DNA from: Betaproteobacteria bacterium Ga0077526
GTDB lineage: Bacteria; Pseudomonadota; Gammaproteobacteria; Burkholderiales; Ga0077523
Assembly: GCA_001464765.1 (NCBI GenBank)
Contig: LNDV01000025.1
Span: 183,679-247,678, forward strand
DNA length: 64,000 nt
Reading direction: 5' to 3'
The notes below the pieces were generated by a model. That model ran no database searches. It was not told the origin of the DNA and saw only the letters and a list, made by a program, of their open reading frames with translations. Made by a program: the position numbers and the translations under genes. Of the stretch, positions 46,209 through 55,158 are shown one piece after another (within the stretch, counting starts at the first letter, position 1; each line of letters opens with the position of its first letter).

Positions 46209-46570
46209 AGGGTCGTCTTGCGCGACGAGAAGATCATCCACTCTTTGTGCGTTGGAACTGGCGTCCACTCTTCTACACCCCCGAGATACCGCTTGTTGTG
46301 ATGGATCCGAACCGGACGAATTGTCTCGCACCTGCGCGTTCCGGTGGTCACTTCGTGATGCGCGAACGGAAAGTCGATGCGTCACACGACCAATGGCAAC
46401 AACGGATCGGCAAGAAACACGTCGAGATGGCGCATCACCATTCGCGAAGTACGGCGACTCGATGAGAAGCAAGGAGCGCTCCGGCACACAGTCATGCTCA
46501 AGTCCGCCGTAACCGATGTCGTTTCCGTTACGATCGCCACCCTGGTTCCTCCCTGCTTCGAGTCCCGTTC
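46209..46570. other. Divergent control region of the type I secretion genes
   Basis: 362 bases between the ABC transporter (minus) and the TolC-like gene (plus). It must contain promoters for both. I see no open frame with family resemblance and no clear inverted repeat or sigma-54 site. Confidence 0.5.
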
Positions 46571-47953
46571 ATGCCTGCCTCCTCATTCCTCACGCGCCGC
46601 AGTGTCTTTGCGGCGTCGCTGTTCTTCGCGCTCGGACCCGCCTGGGCCCAGACACTGCCTGACCTGCTCAAGCTCACGATCGACAAGCATCCCCAGATCA
46701 CGCGCGGCCAGGCGCTGTTCGACGCCACTGAGGAAGTCGTGAAGCAGGCTTACTCGCCGTTCCTGCCGCGCCTCGGCGTCCAGCACGACGAAGCGCGCTC
46801 GACGAATCGCCCCCTGGGTGTGTTCGCCGCTCAGCAGACGCGGCAGACGGCGGCGTTCCTGCAATGGAACCTCTTCAACGGGGGCGGTGACCTCGCGAGG
46901 CTCAACGCGTCGGAGCGTGGACGTGATGCGGCGCGGGCAGAACTGGAGGATGCCCGCGAAGAACTCGCCTTCACCCTCACGGACTACTACGTCGCCGCAG
47001 TCCTGGGCGACCGCCAGGTGCTCAACGCGAAGGAACTCGTCCGCGACCTTTCGGCTTTGGCGAATACGGTGCGGGCTCGTGTCGAGAGCGGTGCCAGCCC
47101 GGACAACGAGCTGTTCCAGGCGACGTCGAAGCTGCTGCAGGCGAAGAACCAGCTCGCCCTGGCGAGCGGTCGGCAGGCCGGGGCGCGCAACCGGCTGAGC
47201 GCCGTGGCCGGCACGCGGGTCAACTGGGTGGTCGATCCGGGCTTCAGCTCGGAAGTCGCCATGCGCCGCCTGGACGAACTCGTGTCGATTGCGACCGCGG
47301 CCAATCCCCAGGTGATCGCCGCGGAGTCCCGCGCCCTCGCCGCCGCCGCGGACACGCGCACCGCGCAGTCCGAGTGGTTGCCCAAGGTGCAGTTCGAGGC
47401 GCGCAAGAATCTCACGCTCGACGGGCCGATCCAGCTGCAGAGCGGCATCGAGCGCGAGAGCCTCGTCAGCATCACCTACGTGATTCCGCTCGGTGGGTCC
47501 ACGTACTTCAAGTGGACCGAACTCAGCGCGAGAAAGGCTGCCGCGGACGCCAACGTGGAATCCCTGAAGCGCCGCATCGAAGCCGAGCTCGGCGAGACCC
47601 GCGAGATTCTCTTCGAGCAGCGCGCCATCGCACGCCAGATCGAAGAGCGCGTCGCGGCATCGGTGCGAGTCTTCGATGCCTATCGCCTGCAGTACGAGGC
47701 CGGCAAGCGGTCCCTCATCGATCTCATCATCGTGCGGGAGGACCAGTACGCGAGCCAGGAGTCCCTGATCCAGAACCTCGCGGAACAGCGCATCGGCACG
47801 GCACGTGTGCATCGCAACCTCGGCCAGCTGCGGGCGGTCATCCTGGATCCGAACGCGGCGCGCAAGTCTCTCGCACAGCCCGAATCGGAACAGACTCGCG
47901 ACCCCGCGGGTCGCTCCGCTCCCGTGGTGTCGGACGTCCTGAGAAAGGGCTGA
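46571..47953 (+). CDS. TolC-family outer membrane channel for type I secretion
   Basis: A 460-residue exported protein: a signal peptide (RRSVFAASLFFALGPAWA) then the two-fold repeated TolC plan, opening TLPDLLKLTIDKHPQITRGQALFDATEE and with the paired beta/coiled-coil halves (FLQWNLFNGGG and ITYVIPLGGSTYFKW). The ending EAGKRSLIDLIIVREDQYASQESLI is the conserved TolC pore-end helix (GxRS-x-x-D). It is divergent from the HlyD/ABC pair and completes the tripartite system (LapE/AggA-like). Confidence 0.9.
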   Translation: MPASSFLTRRSVFAASLFFALGPAWAQTLPDLLKLTIDKHPQITRGQALFDATEEVVKQAYSPFLPRLGVQHDEARSTNRPLGVFAAQQTRQTAAFLQWNLFNGGGDLARLNASERGRDAARAELEDAREELAFTLTDYYVAAVLGDRQVLNAKELVRDLSALANTVRARVESGASPDNELFQATSKLLQAKNQLALASGRQAGARNRLSAVAGTRVNWVVDPGFSSEVAMRRLDELVSIATAANPQVIAAESRALAAAADTRTAQSEWLPKVQFEARKNLTLDGPIQLQSGIERESLVSITYVIPLGGSTYFKWTELSARKAAADANVESLKRRIEAELGETREILFEQRAIARQIEERVAASVRVFDAYRLQYEAGKRSLIDLIIVREDQYASQESLIQNLAEQRIGTARVHRNLGQLRAVILDPNAARKSLAQPESEQTRDPAGRSAPVVSDVLRKG

Positions 47954-47956
47954 TCT

Positions 47957-47972
47957 GCCGTCGCAAGACGGC
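47957..47972 (+). terminator. Possible short hairpin after the TolC gene
   Basis: GCCGTC-GCAA-GACGGC, a six-base stem with a GNRA tetraloop, lies 3 bases after the TolC stop. There is no T-tract, so termination is uncertain. Confidence 0.35.
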
Positions 47973-48113
47973 CGTCGCTTCGCCAGCCGTCCTCGCCCGC
48001 CGCCGCAACCCGCTCCCGCAACCCGCTCCCGTGTCGGGGCCGAACGCCGCCCCGTAGTAGCATTCGTCCGGAATCAGTCGATGCGAGACTGATTCGCTCC
48101 TGGGAGAGAGAAC

Positions 48114-49739
48114 GTGGCGACAATGACGGGCGGGCAGGCGATGGCAGCGGCACTCGCTGCCGAAGGTGTGGAGCATGTGTTCGGCATCGTCGGGACGCAC
48201 AACTGCCCTCTTTACGACGGCTTGCACGCTACACCCTCGGTGAAGGCGGTGACGGTCCGGCACGAGCAGGGCGCCGCGATGATGGCCGCGGGTTACGCCC
48301 GCGCCTCCGGCAAGATCGCCGCGTGCTTCGTGGTGCCCGGTCCCGGCCTTACCAACGCCCTCACCGGCATGGGAATGGCGTACTCGGAGTCCACACCGCT
48401 CCTGATGGTCGGCGGCCAGAACAATCTGGCCCAGCTCGATCGCGAAGGCGCGCATTTCCACGAACTGCAGGATTCCCTCGCCGTCGCCCGTTCCGTCAGC
48501 GGCTATACGGCCCGGGTGGCCGCCGTCGCGGACGTGCCCAAGGCGGTGCGTGAAGCGTTCCGCATGATGCGTTCCCGCCGTCCGCGCCCCGCGTACATCG
48601 AAGTCCCGCTGGACGTGCAGCTGGGTCAGGCGGAAGTCACTCTGCCCGCCAGCGAAACGTATTCGCGCCCGGCGGCCGATGCCGATGCCATCGCGCGCGC
48701 CGCCGCACTCCTGTCGCGCGCCGAGCGTCCGTTCATCTACGCGGGCGGCGGTGTCGAAAGCGCCGGGGCAACCGATCTGCTCGCCGCGGTGGCGGAAAAG
48801 CTCGGAGCGCCCGTGGTCACCAGCGTGTTCGGCCGCGGCGCGATCTCCGACCGCCACCCGCTCGCACTCGGGGACGGCTGGGGTCGACTGCCGCTGTACG
48901 AAGACCTGCTGGCCCAGGCAGATGCCGTGCTCGTCGTCGGCTCGCGCATCGACGTCGTCTCGGACGTCAACGTCGGCGCAAGATTTCCCTCGCGCATCGT
49001 GCAGATCGACATCGATCCGCTCGTGGTGGGGCAGCGGCGCCCGGTGGACGTCGGCATCGTCGCCGATGCCGGAGCCGCCCTCGCCTCGCTGTCGGCCGTG
49101 CTGCCTGCTTCGAATGCGAAGCGATGCTGGTTCGACGTGGAAGGCTTCCGCGCCCGCAAGCGCGCGTGGCTCGCCGAACGCGCCGGCCCGGTTCTCTCGA
49201 TCATCGAGGATCTGCGCGCCTCGCTGCCCGACGACGCCATCGTCGTCGACGATCTCACGCTGGTCGGCTACTGGATGCCGATCATGTTCGACACCTACGA
49301 GCCGCGCACCTCGGTGCATCCGGGCACGTATGGCACGCTCGGCTACGCGCTGCCCGCGGCTATCGGCGCGAAGCTCGCCTGCCCTCGCCAGACGGTCCTG
49401 TCCATTTCGGGCGACGGCGGCTTCCTGTTCTCGATGCAGGAACTCGCTACGGCGCGTGCGCTCAACCTCGATCTCGTGAACCTCGTCTTCAACGACAACG
49501 CGTTCGGCGCGATCCGCACCTACCAGGACCGCATGTTCGCGAGCCGCTACGTGGGCACCGAACTCGCCAATCCGGATTTCGTGAAGCTGGGCGAGGCCTT
49601 CGGTGTACACACGGCGCGCGTCACCCCGGATGCCGTGGGCCGCACGGTCCGCGAAGCCCGGGAACGCGGTGGCGTCTGGCTGATCGAAGTGCCCTTCGCC
49701 CCGCCCGGCTCCGTGAATCTGGTGCCATGGATGCCCTGA
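48114..49739 (+). CDS. Thiamine-diphosphate-dependent enzyme (acetolactate synthase-like family)
   Basis: A 541-residue three-domain ThDP enzyme. The N-terminal Pyr domain has the activating Glu in VRHEQGAAMMAAGYARASG; the middle domain starts about residue 190; the C-terminal PP domain has the cofactor motif GDGGFLFSMQELATARAL ending in NDNAFG. The active site cannot be assigned to acetolactate synthase: there is no adjacent regulatory subunit, and many paralogues act as decarboxylases or benzaldehyde lyase-like enzymes. GTG 48114 has GGGAG about 8 bases upstream; ATG 48123 is three codons inside. Flanked by the TolC gene and pabB-pabC. Confidence 0.85.
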   Translation: MATMTGGQAMAAALAAEGVEHVFGIVGTHNCPLYDGLHATPSVKAVTVRHEQGAAMMAAGYARASGKIAACFVVPGPGLTNALTGMGMAYSESTPLLMVGGQNNLAQLDREGAHFHELQDSLAVARSVSGYTARVAAVADVPKAVREAFRMMRSRRPRPAYIEVPLDVQLGQAEVTLPASETYSRPAADADAIARAAALLSRAERPFIYAGGGVESAGATDLLAAVAEKLGAPVVTSVFGRGAISDRHPLALGDGWGRLPLYEDLLAQADAVLVVGSRIDVVSDVNVGARFPSRIVQIDIDPLVVGQRRPVDVGIVADAGAALASLSAVLPASNAKRCWFDVEGFRARKRAWLAERAGPVLSIIEDLRASLPDDAIVVDDLTLVGYWMPIMFDTYEPRTSVHPGTYGTLGYALPAAIGAKLACPRQTVLSISGDGGFLFSMQELATARALNLDLVNLVFNDNAFGAIRTYQDRMFASRYVGTELANPDFVKLGEAFGVHTARVTPDAVGRTVREARERGGVWLIEVPFAPPGSVNLVPWMP

Positions 49740-49776
49740 CCCGCCCGCGGCTTCATGCCGGCGCCGGGTCCCGACG

Positions 49777-51666
49777 TTGCACTCCGTGAGTTCGTCCCCC
49801 GTCACCGCTCTCGTCGATCTTCCCCTCGAACCGGGCGCTCCGGCCAGCCCGCGTGTGCGCCGCCGGTTCGGTACGCCCGTCCGCTGGATCGTGGCGCGGG
49901 CCCTGGACGAAGTCCCCGGGGTGCTCGACGCCGCGCATGCGGCTTCACGGGACGGCGCCTGGTGTACGGGTTGGGTCCACTACGAAGCCGCACCGGGCGT
50001 GAACGCCACGCTGGTTCCGGGTGTTCACGTGCATGCCCGCGAACCGGGCCGCGTGTTCGCGGCATTCGCGGTCTTCGCCGAACCGCTCGCCGACACGAAC
50101 GCGCCATCTCCACTCCCTTGGCGTTCGGGCCCCTGGCAGAACGACACCCTCCCCGTCGCGCGCCTCGACGCCCCCGCCGGGCCCGCGCTGCACGACCGCA
50201 TCCAGACGATCCGTGCCCGCATCCGCGAGGGAGATGTCTATCAGGTCAACCTCACCACCCCGCTCCGCTCGACGCTGTCCGGAGACCCCGATGCCTATTT
50301 CGCGGCGCTCACGCGGGCGCAGCCGCACGGCTACCTGTTCCGCATCGCGCACGAACTCGATGGCGAGCCGGAGCGCATCCTCAGCGTGTCCCCCGAGCTG
50401 TTCTTCCACTGGAAGGACGGCAGCCTCCGCGCCCAGCCCATGAAGGGCACCGCGCCGCGCGGACGCACGCCCGAGGCTGACGCCGCAGCCGACCGCAGTC
50501 TGGTCGAGAGCGACAAGGAACGCGCGGAGAACGTAATGATCGTCGACCTGATGCGCAACGACCTGTCACGCATCGCGACGCTGGGTTCCGTACGCGTACC
50601 TCGGTTGTTCGAACGGCACGCCCTGCCAACGGTGTGGCAGATGACCTCCACGGTGACGGCCGACGTCCGTCCGGGCACGTCGCTGTCCGATGTGTTCGGC
50701 GCGCTGTTTCCCTGCGGGTCGGTCACCGGCGCGCCGAAGCGCAGTGCGATGGGCCTCATCCGCCAGCTCGAAGATGAACCACGCGGCGTGTACTGCGGTG
50801 CCGTGGGGATTCTCCAGCCAGGCGGCGAAGCCCTCTTCAATGTGCCGATCCGCACCGTGACGCTCGTCGCCAACGGGGGCGAGCCGGATCGCTGGCAGGC
50901 GCGCTGCGGCGTTGGCAGCGGCATCACCTTCGATTCCTCGCCGGGCGGGGAGGCGCGGGAATGGCGCAGCAAGCTCGGCTTCCTGCAGCGCGCGGCCGAG
51001 CCCTTCGAACTGCTCGAGACCTTGCGCCTCGAGGACGGGGCGTGGTGGCTGCTCGACGAACACCTCGCACGGCTGCGGCGGACCGCGGCCCGATTCGGGT
51101 ACGACCTCGACGAGGACGCGGTGACGGCAGCACTCGCCGAGGTTCTCGCGGCGAATCGCGCGGGATGCCACCGGGTTCGTCTGCTCGTTGACGCCGATGG
51201 GCGCGTGCGGACGGAGTCGGCCATGCTGCTACCGACGACCTCGCCGGTTCGTCTGAAGCTCGCGTCCACGCCGATGCCCGACGCCGATGACTTCGTCCGG
51301 TTCAAGACCACGCGCCGCGCCGCCTATGCCCCGTTTGCGCCGAGTGCGGCGGAACGCGCGGAGGGCATCTTCGACACCCTCCTGCACAACGCCCGCGGGG
51401 AACTCACCGAGACCACGTTCGGCAACATCGCGCTGCGGGTCGACGGGCATTGGCTGACACCGGACGAATCCTGCGGACTTCTCCCCGGCGTCCATCGCCA
51501 GCGCCTTCTAGCTGAAGGGCGCATCACCGAAGCGGTCCTGAATCGCAACGTCCTCGACCGCGCCGAAGCGGTGGCGTTTCTGAACAGCGTACGGGGGTGG
51601 CTCGACGCGGATCTCGATCATCTCCGGGCGCAGTGGCGCGTCCTGGCAGGCGCATCGGCATCATGA
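49777..51666 (+). CDS. pabB: Fused aminodeoxychorismate synthase component I / aminodeoxychorismate lyase (PabB-PabC)
   Basis: A 629-residue fusion for p-aminobenzoate (folate) synthesis. Residues about 130-400 are the chorismate-binding PabB domain (IREGDVYQVNLTTPL, SPELFFHW, the Lys motif PMKGTAPRGRTPEAD, FPCGSVTGAPKRSAM, GITFDSSP). From about residue 405 comes a PabC-like PLP lyase (FELLETLRLEDGAWWLLDEHL, Lys in VRFKTTRRAAY, ELTETTFGNIAL, GLLPGVHR). The start is TTG 49777 or GTG 49786. Both reactions, chorismate to ADC and ADC to PABA plus pyruvate, would be carried out on one chain, with a separate PabA glutaminase. It overlaps the PIN gene by 4 bp. Confidence 0.92.
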   Translation: MHSVSSSPVTALVDLPLEPGAPASPRVRRRFGTPVRWIVARALDEVPGVLDAAHAASRDGAWCTGWVHYEAAPGVNATLVPGVHVHAREPGRVFAAFAVFAEPLADTNAPSPLPWRSGPWQNDTLPVARLDAPAGPALHDRIQTIRARIREGDVYQVNLTTPLRSTLSGDPDAYFAALTRAQPHGYLFRIAHELDGEPERILSVSPELFFHWKDGSLRAQPMKGTAPRGRTPEADAAADRSLVESDKERAENVMIVDLMRNDLSRIATLGSVRVPRLFERHALPTVWQMTSTVTADVRPGTSLSDVFGALFPCGSVTGAPKRSAMGLIRQLEDEPRGVYCGAVGILQPGGEALFNVPIRTVTLVANGGEPDRWQARCGVGSGITFDSSPGGEAREWRSKLGFLQRAAEPFELLETLRLEDGAWWLLDEHLARLRRTAARFGYDLDEDAVTAALAEVLAANRAGCHRVRLLVDADGRVRTESAMLLPTTSPVRLKLASTPMPDADDFVRFKTTRRAAYAPFAPSAAERAEGIFDTLLHNARGELTETTFGNIALRVDGHWLTPDESCGLLPGVHRQRLLAEGRITEAVLNRNVLDRAEAVAFLNSVRGWLDADLDHLRAQWRVLAGASAS

Positions 51667-52145
51667 GAATCGTGCTCGACACGAACGCCTGGCTCGACTG
51701 GCTCGTCTTCCGCGACCCGAGCATCGACCCGATCGAAGCCGCCGTGACCGCCGGCGCCTTACAGATCGTGATCGACGAGCCGTGCGATGCCGAACTGGAA
51801 CGTGCCCTGGGCTACGACCTTGGCCGATATTCGCTCGCCCCGCCCCGCCAGGCGGAAGCGCTGCAGCGATCCCGCGCGATCGCCCTGCGTGTGACGACCG
51901 AAGGCGCCAGCGCCACGCCGACTTCGCTGCCCCGATGCCGCGACCCCGACGATCAGAAGTTTCTCACTCTGGCGCTGGCCGCCGGAGCGCATGTCCTCAT
52001 CACCCGCGACCGGGCGCTCCTCGAACTCACGCGCCGGCGCTTCGCTCCCCTGCCGTTTCGTATCGTCACGCCGAGAGCGGCAGCGGAACTGCTGCCCGCC
52101 GCCGTGCGCGACGCGCCGGCCCCCACTCTTCAGGAAACACCATGA
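51663..52145 (+). CDS. PIN-domain protein (putative toxin family, COG1569-like)
   Basis: A 160-residue PIN-type ribonuclease fold. Acidic active-site residues appear in order in MRIVLDTNAWLDWL, DEPCDAELERAL, CRDPDDQKFLTLALAAGAHVLITRDRALLEL. Members are annotated as VapC-like toxins, but no antitoxin gene is next to it. Instead it overlaps pabB-pabC upstream and the S4 gene downstream, each by 4 bp, so it is translated with a folate enzyme and an RNA-binding protein. A housekeeping RNA-processing role is as likely as toxicity. Confidence 0.85.
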   Translation: MRIVLDTNAWLDWLVFRDPSIDPIEAAVTAGALQIVIDEPCDAELERALGYDLGRYSLAPPRQAEALQRSRAIALRVTTEGASATPTSLPRCRDPDDQKFLTLALAAGAHVLITRDRALLELTRRRFAPLPFRIVTPRAAAELLPAAVRDAPAPTLQETP

Positions 52146-52360
52146 ACGTTCAATTCGAAATCCGCGGCGAGTACATCCAGCTCGACCAGCTCCTCAAGGC
52201 GACCGGCCTCGTGCCCTCGGGCGGCGCGGCACACGCAGCCGTAACGGCCGGCGAGGTATATGTGGACGGGAACCTCGAGACGCGCAAGCGTGCCAAACTG
52301 CGCCCGGGCCAGACGGTCCGGTGGGGCGAGGAAGTCATCGACCTCGTCGCCGAACCGTAA
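52142..52360 (+). CDS. Small S4-domain RNA-binding protein (YbcJ/RluB-S4 type)
   Basis: 72 residues, essentially only an S4 domain: FEIRGEYIQLDQLLKATGLVPSGGAAHAAVTAGEVYVDGNLETRKRAKLRPGQTV. The conserved Leu-x-x-Leu-Lys and GEVYVDG strands are present. YbcJ-like proteins bind structured RNA, possibly on the ribosome. The start overlaps the PIN gene stop (ATGA). Confidence 0.9.
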   Translation: MNVQFEIRGEYIQLDQLLKATGLVPSGGAAHAAVTAGEVYVDGNLETRKRAKLRPGQTVRWGEEVIDLVAEP

Positions 52361-52442
52361 CCGCCCGCCACCGGCGCGCGTTACGATTGCGCCCGCCCCC
52401 GTCGCTCGCTGTCCGCGACGCCAAGACTCCTGGAGATGCACG

Positions 52443-52814
52443 ATGTTCCTTCGATTTGCTGCCGGCCTTCTGGCTGCCCTGCTCGCCTGGACCGCGCCCG
52501 CCGTCGCGGCCGACGACGCGCCCAAGGTTCCCTCGAAGATCTACGCGGTCGTGTTCGGTGTGGTGTTCGACCCGAAAGGCGAAGTCGACCAGCTTCGCAT
52601 GCTGCGGGTGCTGGACATCCGCGAGGGCAACAAGGAAGCCACCGATGTCGTCGTGCCGGACCGGTTCGTCACGGCCGTGCGCAAGATGCTAGCCTCGCCG
52701 CGATACAAGCCGAAGCCCGCCGATGTGAAGGCGGAGGAAATCTTCACCTACTTCTTCTTCGACCCGCAGCAACCCGACCGCGCCAATCTCGATCCTCGTC
52801 CCAAGCAGCGCTGA
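52443..52814 (+). CDS. Small exported protein of unknown function
   Basis: 123 residues with a clear signal peptide (FAAGLLAALLAWTAPAVAA). The mature part (KVPSKIYAVVFGVVFDPKGEVDQLRMLRVLDIREG, then VVVPDRFVTAVRKMLASPRYKP, FTYFFFDPQQP) resembles a compact alpha-beta fold like the C-terminal TonB/energy-transducing type, where a strand-helix-strand follows FDPKG. That resemblance is weak. The position downstream of the S4 gene and upstream of an NTF2-like gene gives no function. Confidence 0.75.
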   Translation: MFLRFAAGLLAALLAWTAPAVAADDAPKVPSKIYAVVFGVVFDPKGEVDQLRMLRVLDIREGNKEATDVVVPDRFVTAVRKMLASPRYKPKPADVKAEEIFTYFFFDPQQPDRANLDPRPKQR

Positions 52815-52909
52815 AACGGCGCCGCGTTGCGCCGTCGCCGCCGGTCCGGCATAGTCGCCGCCGGTCGCGACCGTGCAGGTCGGGCAGACCTTCCCAACTG
52901 GAGAACGCC

Positions 52910-53368
52910 ATGTGGAGCGATTGGAAGTCCCTGCTGCTGCCGCAAGTGAATCATCCCGTCGTCCAGCCAGGCAGCGGCCCGCGCGAATGCGGTGAGGCCG
53001 TGTCGGTGGACGAGGCGCTCGCCGCCGAGGCCGCCCGCTACGCCGCCCAGATGAACAACGACTTCGCCGCGATGGAGAAGCTCTACGGCGACGACCTCGT
53101 CTACGTCCATTCGAGCACGGCAATCGACACCAAGGCGAGCTTCATCGAGTCCATGCGCTCGGGCGCCGTGCGCTATCGCAAGATGACCCTGGGCGATGTG
53201 ACGGTGCGCTGCTTCGGCGGTCTCGCCATCCTCTCCGGTGCCGGCACGTTCGAGGTGACCGCGCGTGGCGAGGACATGACGCTCAGTCTGCTGTTCCACG
53301 CCATCTGGGCCAAGCGCGCCGGCGGACTCCAGTTCGTCTCGTGGCAGGCCACGCGCCTGCCGGCCTAG
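52910..53368 (+). CDS. NTF2-like/DUF4440 family protein
   Basis: 152 residues, starting ATG 52910 with GGAG 8 bases upstream. The fold is visible in VDEALAAEAARYAAQMNNDFAAMEKLYGDDLVYVHSSTAIDTKASFIESMRSGAVRYRKM, followed by four strands ending GLQFVSWQATRLP. The His-Ser pair in YVHSSTAIDTKASF is common in this family of small ketosteroid-isomerase-like proteins. Substrate unknown; no signal peptide. Confidence 0.85.
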   Translation: MWSDWKSLLLPQVNHPVVQPGSGPRECGEAVSVDEALAAEAARYAAQMNNDFAAMEKLYGDDLVYVHSSTAIDTKASFIESMRSGAVRYRKMTLGDVTVRCFGGLAILSGAGTFEVTARGEDMTLSLLFHAIWAKRAGGLQFVSWQATRLPA

Positions 53369-53398
53369 GGAAGGACTGAACGACTGGATCATCCACGG

Positions 53399-53986
53399 AT
53401 GGCGGGCGCCTCCTCCGACGCGGCGACGCCCGCCTCCCCGCGCGAACTGTTCGTCGCCTTCACGAAACTCGCCCTGCAGGGCTTCGGCGGCGTGCTGGCC
53501 GTGGCGCAGCGCGTCCTCGTGGAGGAACGGCGCTGGCTCACCAACGCGCAGTTCGTGGAGATCCTCGCGCTCGCGCAGGTGCTCCCGGGCCCCAACGTGT
53601 GCAATGTCGCGCTCATGGTGGGCGACCGGTTCTTCGGTGCCCGAGGGGCGTTCGCCGCACTAGCAGGCATGATGGCCGTGCCTCTCGTGATCGTCCTGAT
53701 CCTGACCGCCGTCTACAGCCAGTACGCCGCGGACCCCGTGGTGTCCGGCGCGCTCAAGGGCATGGGAGCCGTCGCGGCCGGCCTCATCGGTGGCACTGCC
53801 CTCAAGCTCATGGGCGCCCTGCGCGACAACCCGCTCGGCGCGCCGGCCTGCGCGGTCTTCGCGGTCGTCACCTTCGTTCTGATTGCGCTGCTGCGCTGGC
53901 CCCTGGCGGGCGTGCTGCTGGGCCTCGGCACCGTCGCGTGCCTGTGGGCTGCGCACGCACTGCGCAGCCGCCGGGAGATGCCGTAG
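53399..53986 (+). CDS. Chromate transporter subunit, first half (short-chain CHR family)
   Basis: 195 residues, a single CHR domain with about six membrane helices: LFVAFTKLALQGFGGVLAVAQRVLVEERRWLTNAQFVEILALAQVLPGPNVCNVAL holds the conserved FGG, W and LPGPN motifs. Full ChrA is a fusion of two such halves; here the second half is the next gene, 2 bp downstream, so the pair should form an antiparallel heterodimer. Chromate export or a related anion is the family role. Confidence 0.9.
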   Translation: MAGASSDAATPASPRELFVAFTKLALQGFGGVLAVAQRVLVEERRWLTNAQFVEILALAQVLPGPNVCNVALMVGDRFFGARGAFAALAGMMAVPLVIVLILTAVYSQYAADPVVSGALKGMGAVAAGLIGGTALKLMGALRDNPLGAPACAVFAVVTFVLIALLRWPLAGVLLGLGTVACLWAAHALRSRREMP

Positions 53987-53988
53987 CC

Positions 53989-54510
53989 ATGGCGGTCGAC
54001 TGGCTCGCCCTGTTCGGCCACTTCCTCGTGTTCTCGCTGCTGTCGATCGGCGGGGCCATCACTGTCGCACCCGAAATGCATCGTGTGCTGGTGGATCAGA
54101 TGGGGCTGCTGACCGACGCGCAGTTCAATGCTTCGATCGCCATCGCACAGGCGAGTCCGGGGCCCAACATCCTGTTCGTCGCGGTGATGGGCTTCCAGGC
54201 AGCGGGCATGGCCGGGATGGCGGTCACCCTCACCGGGATCATGCTGCCGTCCACCACGCTCGCGCTGATGGTCTCGCGCTGGGGACACGCGCGACGGGAG
54301 TGGCTCGCGGTGCGCGCGTTCAAGGCCGGCATGGCGCCGCTCGTGATCGGGCTGCTCGTCGCGACGGCTTGGCTGCTGACCGTCCAGACACCGGGCAAGG
54401 GACACGTGCTGCTGACCGTTGCTTCTGCGCTCATCGTCTGGAGGACGCGCCTGCATCTGCTGGCGCTCATCGCCATCGGCGGCGTGCTCGGTGCCTTGGG
54501 CTGGGTCTGA
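53989..54510 (+). CDS. Chromate transporter subunit, second half (short-chain CHR family)
   Basis: 173 residues with hydrophobic helices throughout. It has LFGHFLVFSLLSIGGAITVAPEMHRVLV and LTDAQFNASIAIAQASPGPNILFVA, the CHR motifs in their second-half variant (GPN kept, first motif SIGGA). It starts 2 bp after the first half stops. Both halves are needed in characterised short-chain pairs. Confidence 0.9.
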   Translation: MAVDWLALFGHFLVFSLLSIGGAITVAPEMHRVLVDQMGLLTDAQFNASIAIAQASPGPNILFVAVMGFQAAGMAGMAVTLTGIMLPSTTLALMVSRWGHARREWLAVRAFKAGMAPLVIGLLVATAWLLTVQTPGKGHVLLTVASALIVWRTRLHLLALIAIGGVLGALGWV

Positions 54511-54573
54511 CCTGATACGATCGGACGACGGGGCGCATCGGCGCACGAAGATGATTTTCTCGGGAGTGGTTCC

Positions 54574-55152
54574 ATGGCAATGCTGATCGCTGGCCTCGTG
54601 CTGTTTCTCGGCGTGCACTCGGTGCGCATCTTCGCCGACGACTGGCGCAACGCACTCATCGCCAAGCTGGGCGCCGGGCCTTGGAAAGGCCTCTACTCGC
54701 TCGTCTCGCTGGCGGGCTTCGTCCTCATCGTCATGGGCTACGGGGCCGCCCGCGCGACGCCGGTGGACCTGTGGATGCCGCCGCGATGGACGGCCCATCC
54801 GACGAGCCTGCTCACGCTTATCGCGTTCATCCTGCTGGCCGCCGCCTACGTGAAAGGCAACCACATCAAGGCCGCCATCGGGCACCCGATGGTCGCGGGC
54901 GTGAAGATCTGGGCGTTCGCCCACCTGCTGTCGAACGGCCGGCTCGCGGACGTCGTCCTGTTCGGTGCGTTCCTGGTGTGGGCGGTGCTGGATTTCCGCT
55001 CTTCGCGGCAGCGGGACAAGCGCAGCGGCACCCGCTACCCAGCGGGCTCCGGCGCCCGGACGGCCATCACGGTGGTGGCGGGCGTCGTAGCCTGGGCCGT
55101 GTTCGCCTTCGTGCTGCACGCCATGTGGATCGGCGTGAAGCCCTTGGGCTGA
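54574..55152 (+). CDS. NnrU family membrane protein
   Basis: 192 residues with about five membrane helices (MAMLIAGLVLFLGVHSVRI, SLAGFVLIVMGYGAAR, TLIAFILLAAAYV, VVLFGAFLVWAVLDF, VAGVVAWAVFAFVLHAMWIGV). The family signatures GVHSVRIF and the HPMVAGVKIWAFAHLLSNG motif are present. NnrU was first linked to nitric oxide reduction and also resembles the isoprenoid-isomerase family Z-ISO; no denitrification genes are nearby, so the role here is open. Confidence 0.88.
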   Translation: MAMLIAGLVLFLGVHSVRIFADDWRNALIAKLGAGPWKGLYSLVSLAGFVLIVMGYGAARATPVDLWMPPRWTAHPTSLLTLIAFILLAAAYVKGNHIKAAIGHPMVAGVKIWAFAHLLSNGRLADVVLFGAFLVWAVLDFRSSRQRDKRSGTRYPAGSGARTAITVVAGVVAWAVFAFVLHAMWIGVKPLG

Positions 55153-55158
55153 CGACGC

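Noticed and set aside
47838..49805. Minus-strand open frame of 655 codons
   Set aside because: Antisense to the ThDP enzyme, which has intact cofactor motifs on the plus strand.
52436..53368. Long plus-strand frame that appears to fuse the small exported protein region to the NTF2-like gene
   Set aside because: The first half is the wrong frame of the exported protein; the real NTF2-like start is ATG 52910 with its own Shine-Dalgarno.
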